NCBI GenBank assembly: GCA_964352225.1
Contig: CAYGRM010000408.1
Span: 1 to 5,869 of the forward strand
Length of the DNA stretch: 5,869 bases
Direction of reading: 5' to 3'
Origin: CAJQQY01 sp964352225
GTDB taxonomy: Bacteria > Bacteroidota > Bacteroidia > Chitinophagales > Saprospiraceae
The notes under the pieces: model-generated
The model's input: only the letters and a program-made list of their open reading frames with translations
Databases searched by the model: none
Told to the model about the DNA's origin: nothing
Part shown: positions 5,836 through 5,869 of the stretch, in pieces
Position numbering within the stretch: the first letter of the stretch is position 1
Layout: every line of letters starts with the position of its first letter
Made by a program: the position numbers and the translations under genes

Positions 5836-5865
5836 GGTTATTAAGTTATTGGTTAATGAGTTATT
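5836..5865. repeat. Two tandem 15-bp A/T-rich repeats built from heptamers
   Basis: GGTTATTAAGTTATT (5836-5850) is followed directly by GGTTAATGAGTTATT (5851-5865), identical at 13 of 15 positions. Each contains two heptamers of the form RGTTAWT. The GGTTAAT unit also occurs at 3268-3274. It lies upstream of the lipoprotein gene, near the window end, and may continue outside. Such short A/T-rich tandem spacers are prone to slippage; function is unknown. Confidence 0.5.
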
Positions 5866-5869
5866 AATC

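Overview
The window looks like a chromosomal fragment of a low-GC Bacteroidota bacterium (Flavobacteriia, Cytophagia or Saprospiria; the class cannot be fixed from this stretch). Four things point there. The starts lack Shine-Dalgarno sequences and sit in A/T-rich leaders. Exact copies of the Bacteroidota -7 box TAnnTTTG lie upstream of four of the six genes. The PrmA fragment has the phylum-like form of its signature. One lipoprotein has an acidic/lysine sequence just after its lipid-bearing cysteine, as in Bacteroidota surface lipoproteins.

Layout, left to right. Positions 1-467 (minus strand) hold the N-terminal 155 residues of prmA, the ribosomal protein L11 methyltransferase, cut by the window edge. 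A 62-bp REP-like inverted repeat (519-580) fills most of the gap to an 883-residue membrane-anchored protein with a C-terminal beta-propeller-like half (585-3236, minus), which appears to start with TTG. A short divergent intergenic region with three heptanucleotide repeats separates it from a DUF423 four-helix membrane protein (3322-3723, plus). A TM2-domain protein with a signal peptide and a very Lys-rich linker follows (3814-4284, plus), with its own promoter overlapping the DUF423 stop codon. It is closed by a small hairpin joined directly to a strong intrinsic terminator (4303-4363). Next is a 141-residue soluble protein of unrecognised family (4498-4923, plus), which converges with only 7 bp to spare on a predicted surface lipoprotein with leucine-rich, receptor-L-like repeats (4931-5773, minus). 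The window ends in another heptad-type repeat (5836-5865).

The genes do not form an obvious pathway or operon. Most appear to be separate transcription units mixing housekeeping (prmA, DUF423) with envelope-associated proteins of unknown role (883-aa propeller protein, TM2 protein, LRR lipoprotein). No mobile element, CRISPR array, tRNA, rRNA or clear multi-gene novel system was found. The most interesting items are the uncharacterised 883-aa and 141-aa proteins, the charge/topology puzzle of the TM2 protein, and the small intergenic repeats.
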